A DNA stretch of 64,000 nucleotides, from contig NC_088171.1 in assembly GCF_028769735.1 (NCBI RefSeq), positions 68,651,216-68,715,215 on the forward strand. The letters run 5' to 3'. Numbering within the stretch: the first letter of the stretch is position 1; each line of letters begins with the position of its first letter. The notes under the pieces were generated by a model. That model worked only from the letters and a program-made list of their open reading frames with translations, had not been told where the DNA came from and did no database searches. Shown piece by piece: positions 62,118 through 64,000 of this stretch. This DNA is from Zonotrichia leucophrys gambelii. Taxonomy: Eukaryota > Chordata > Aves > Passeriformes > Passerellidae. The translations under genes and the position numbers were made by a program.

Positions 62118-64000
62118 CTAGTTCTTCAATAAAAGAACTATTAATACAGCCATTACCATTGTATTTATTTTGTGCACACATCCACATGCATAAAATTAAC
62201 TCTGTGGTGCTTCTCCCAGGTTATTACTTCATGCAACCTGACCTTCTCCTTGGAGTTTTGCACCAGTTCTGACATGTTTGGGCTTTTCCAAGGAGCAATG
62301 GTTTTAGAGTCCTTGTGGATGAGGAACTGGAGATTTTGGGTTTGGTTTGTTGGTTGCTTGCTTGCTTTTTTTGTTTAATTAAAGCATTTTTAAAACACTG
62401 CATAGTGTTTATGCATTTGTGTGATTTTTTTCTCTGTTGTCTTGGTCTACACTATCTTCATGCTCTTTTTTTCTATTTGTTTTTTTATAGTTTAATTTTG
62501 GCTGCCCAGTTCAGAAATTTTTCAGGACACACATATTTTTTTCCCAGAGAAGTGCACTCTTGTATATGTATGTATGCCCTAGCCCAGCACATGGTAATAT
62601 TACTTCTCTAATGCAGAAGTGTTAGCAAGACCTGATCAGTCCAATCAGTAAAAAATGCATATCCACACACCTTATGCTACAGACTACTTTGAAGACATAC
62701 AAGTTAGTATGAGAGACTTTTACAATAGATTTGTTCATCACCACCTGCATAGATTTTTGAGTAACCATAACACTCTTCACACAAATTTAGAAATCTCTTC
62801 AAAGAAATCCAATCTAAGACAATATCTAGCCTTAGCTGTCCCTTCTCTTTATATTCAGTTAATTGACTGATATTGTGATAAAGACAAAAGGTGATATTTT
62901 TCCAATAGAATGGAAAAGGTGACAGTAGAGATACTTCATTGTTTTGCATCCAGTAGCATGTATTATTAAAACATCAACTCATATATGTCACATGAACTCA
63001 TATTTCTTTTTAATAAATTAAATAACTCCAAGTAGTGTTATTGTGCCACAACTTTCAGAAGATTTGTCAAGAATGAGCCATCTCTGACTATTCACTTAGC
63101 AAAGGAACCACACTGTGATATTCCTCACAGTTTTGGTACAGGGGAATAAAACAAACTTGCCTCTTTTAAATCATACTTGCATCCTCAGTAAAGCCCAAAC
63201 CCTCTTTGGGCAGCTCCAGGGCTCAAAAACCACAGATATGAAAGAGCAATCTGTGCATTGAAATGTAAATATTTGCTACAGTGTACTGTACACAGGAATT
63301 GTGAAGGAAAACAGGATGCTGAGCATCTTTACTAATCCATCCTTACCCAGTGTTCTCAATTGGCTATTTCAGAGAAATCCTTTTCAGTTTGTTTGAATTC
63401 TGGAAGAAACAAAGCTTGGGCATTGCTTTGGAACAGGCAAATCCCTTTTCTTGTCTCTTGTGGAGCGCTAAAACTCATTTGAAGGCTTGATTTGAGAACA
63501 GATGAGTCAGTACCTCCATTAACAGATTTTACACCTTCATAAAAAAAGTTGCAGGTTTGGTTTTATTGGGAGCAGTAACAGAGCCATAGGCCCATTCCCT
63601 CCTCCTTTCCATTAGCACCGTCTCACATGCTACAGCTGTGGCTGTGCAAAGGGTTTAAATCTGTTCCATTTGTCTGATCAGACAATGCATATGAAGATGA
63701 AAGATGGATAAGTAAGTGCCAAGCATTGAACACTGCTGATGTCTGGGAGGAAAAAAGTCACTGATTAATACAAGACAGTCACTTTCATTTTTAAAGAGTC
63801 CATTTTAGATGATACTGGCAAAAGAGAGTAGAATTTTGCTGTAGCTTACTTCCTTATGTTTCTTGTGCTTTTGGAAAAGAAAAACAAACAGACAAACCTA
63901 TAGCAATTTAACTGTAAGTTAGCACAAAAGGACTTTAAAAACAGTGCTTCATTCTGTCGAAAAGGAGTATTCCTTTTAGACAAATAAAATTTTGTATCAG
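62118..64000. other. Unannotated DNA to window end
   Basis: AT-rich sequence with a small T/G run at about 62338-62375 (ggtttggtttgttggttgct). Frames are all under 100 codons. No gene, RNA or interspersed repeat is recognised. Confidence 0.6.

Noticed and set aside
1..64000. tRNA, rRNA, snRNA or mitochondrial insertions
   Set aside because: I looked for conserved tRNA box A/B words, U6-like starts and mitochondrial gene motifs and found none; a tRNAscan-SE, Rfam and mitochondrial BLAST search would be decisive.

Overview
The window reads as nuclear DNA of a bird. The evidence is the repeat content: four fragments of CR1 LINE retrotransposon, one showing the recognisable C-terminal end of CR1 ORF2, and two long terminal repeats (LTRs) of types I know from avian endogenous retroviruses. 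The rest is AT-rich, CpG-poor sequence with a (CA)n microsatellite and low-complexity tracts, and no bacterial-style gene packing. The species cannot be fixed from this sequence. The recognisable interspersed repeats total only about 2.6 kb (about 4 %), in keeping with the low repeat load of bird genomes.

I find no protein-coding gene, rRNA, tRNA, recognisable small RNA or CRISPR array. All open reading frames are short (the longest is 167 codons), overlap one another on both strands, and none matches a host protein family I recognise. The window is best read as intergenic DNA or the inside of a very large intron. Short exons could still be hidden, because they cannot be excluded by eye.

Layout: 1-735 is an old sense-strand CR1 fragment. 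736-8681 is unannotated, with an exact 24-bp tandem duplication and an ATC run near 6.6 kb. 8682-9306 is a composite of a CR1 3' tip (minus) joined to the 3' part of an ERV LTR (plus). 9307-23548 is unannotated apart from a 19-bp tandem/palindromic unit at 17.3 kb and a GC-rich patch at 22.3-22.8 kb. 23549-23802 is a minus-strand CR1 fragment. 23803-41169 is unannotated, with an AT-rich tract, a CTCF-like site and a 59-bp-period tandem duplication containing a hairpin. 41170-41800 looks like regulatory-type sequence, followed by a younger CR1 (41850-42216, plus) and a (CA)21 microsatellite. 48181-48360 is a compact CpG-rich island next to complex, CpG-retaining sequence up to about 49260. 53541-53667 is a G/T tract with G-quadruplex potential. 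55425-55545 is a second tandem duplication. 56085-56300 is a CpG-retaining segment with a 12-bp inverted repeat. 61540-62117 is a nearly full-length solo LTR (minus). The remainder is unannotated.

No multi-gene system is present. The places most worth testing are non-coding: the CpG island with its flank (48.2-49.3 kb), the segments at 41.2-41.8 and 56.1-56.3 kb as possible conserved regulatory elements, and the G-rich tract at 53.5 kb.
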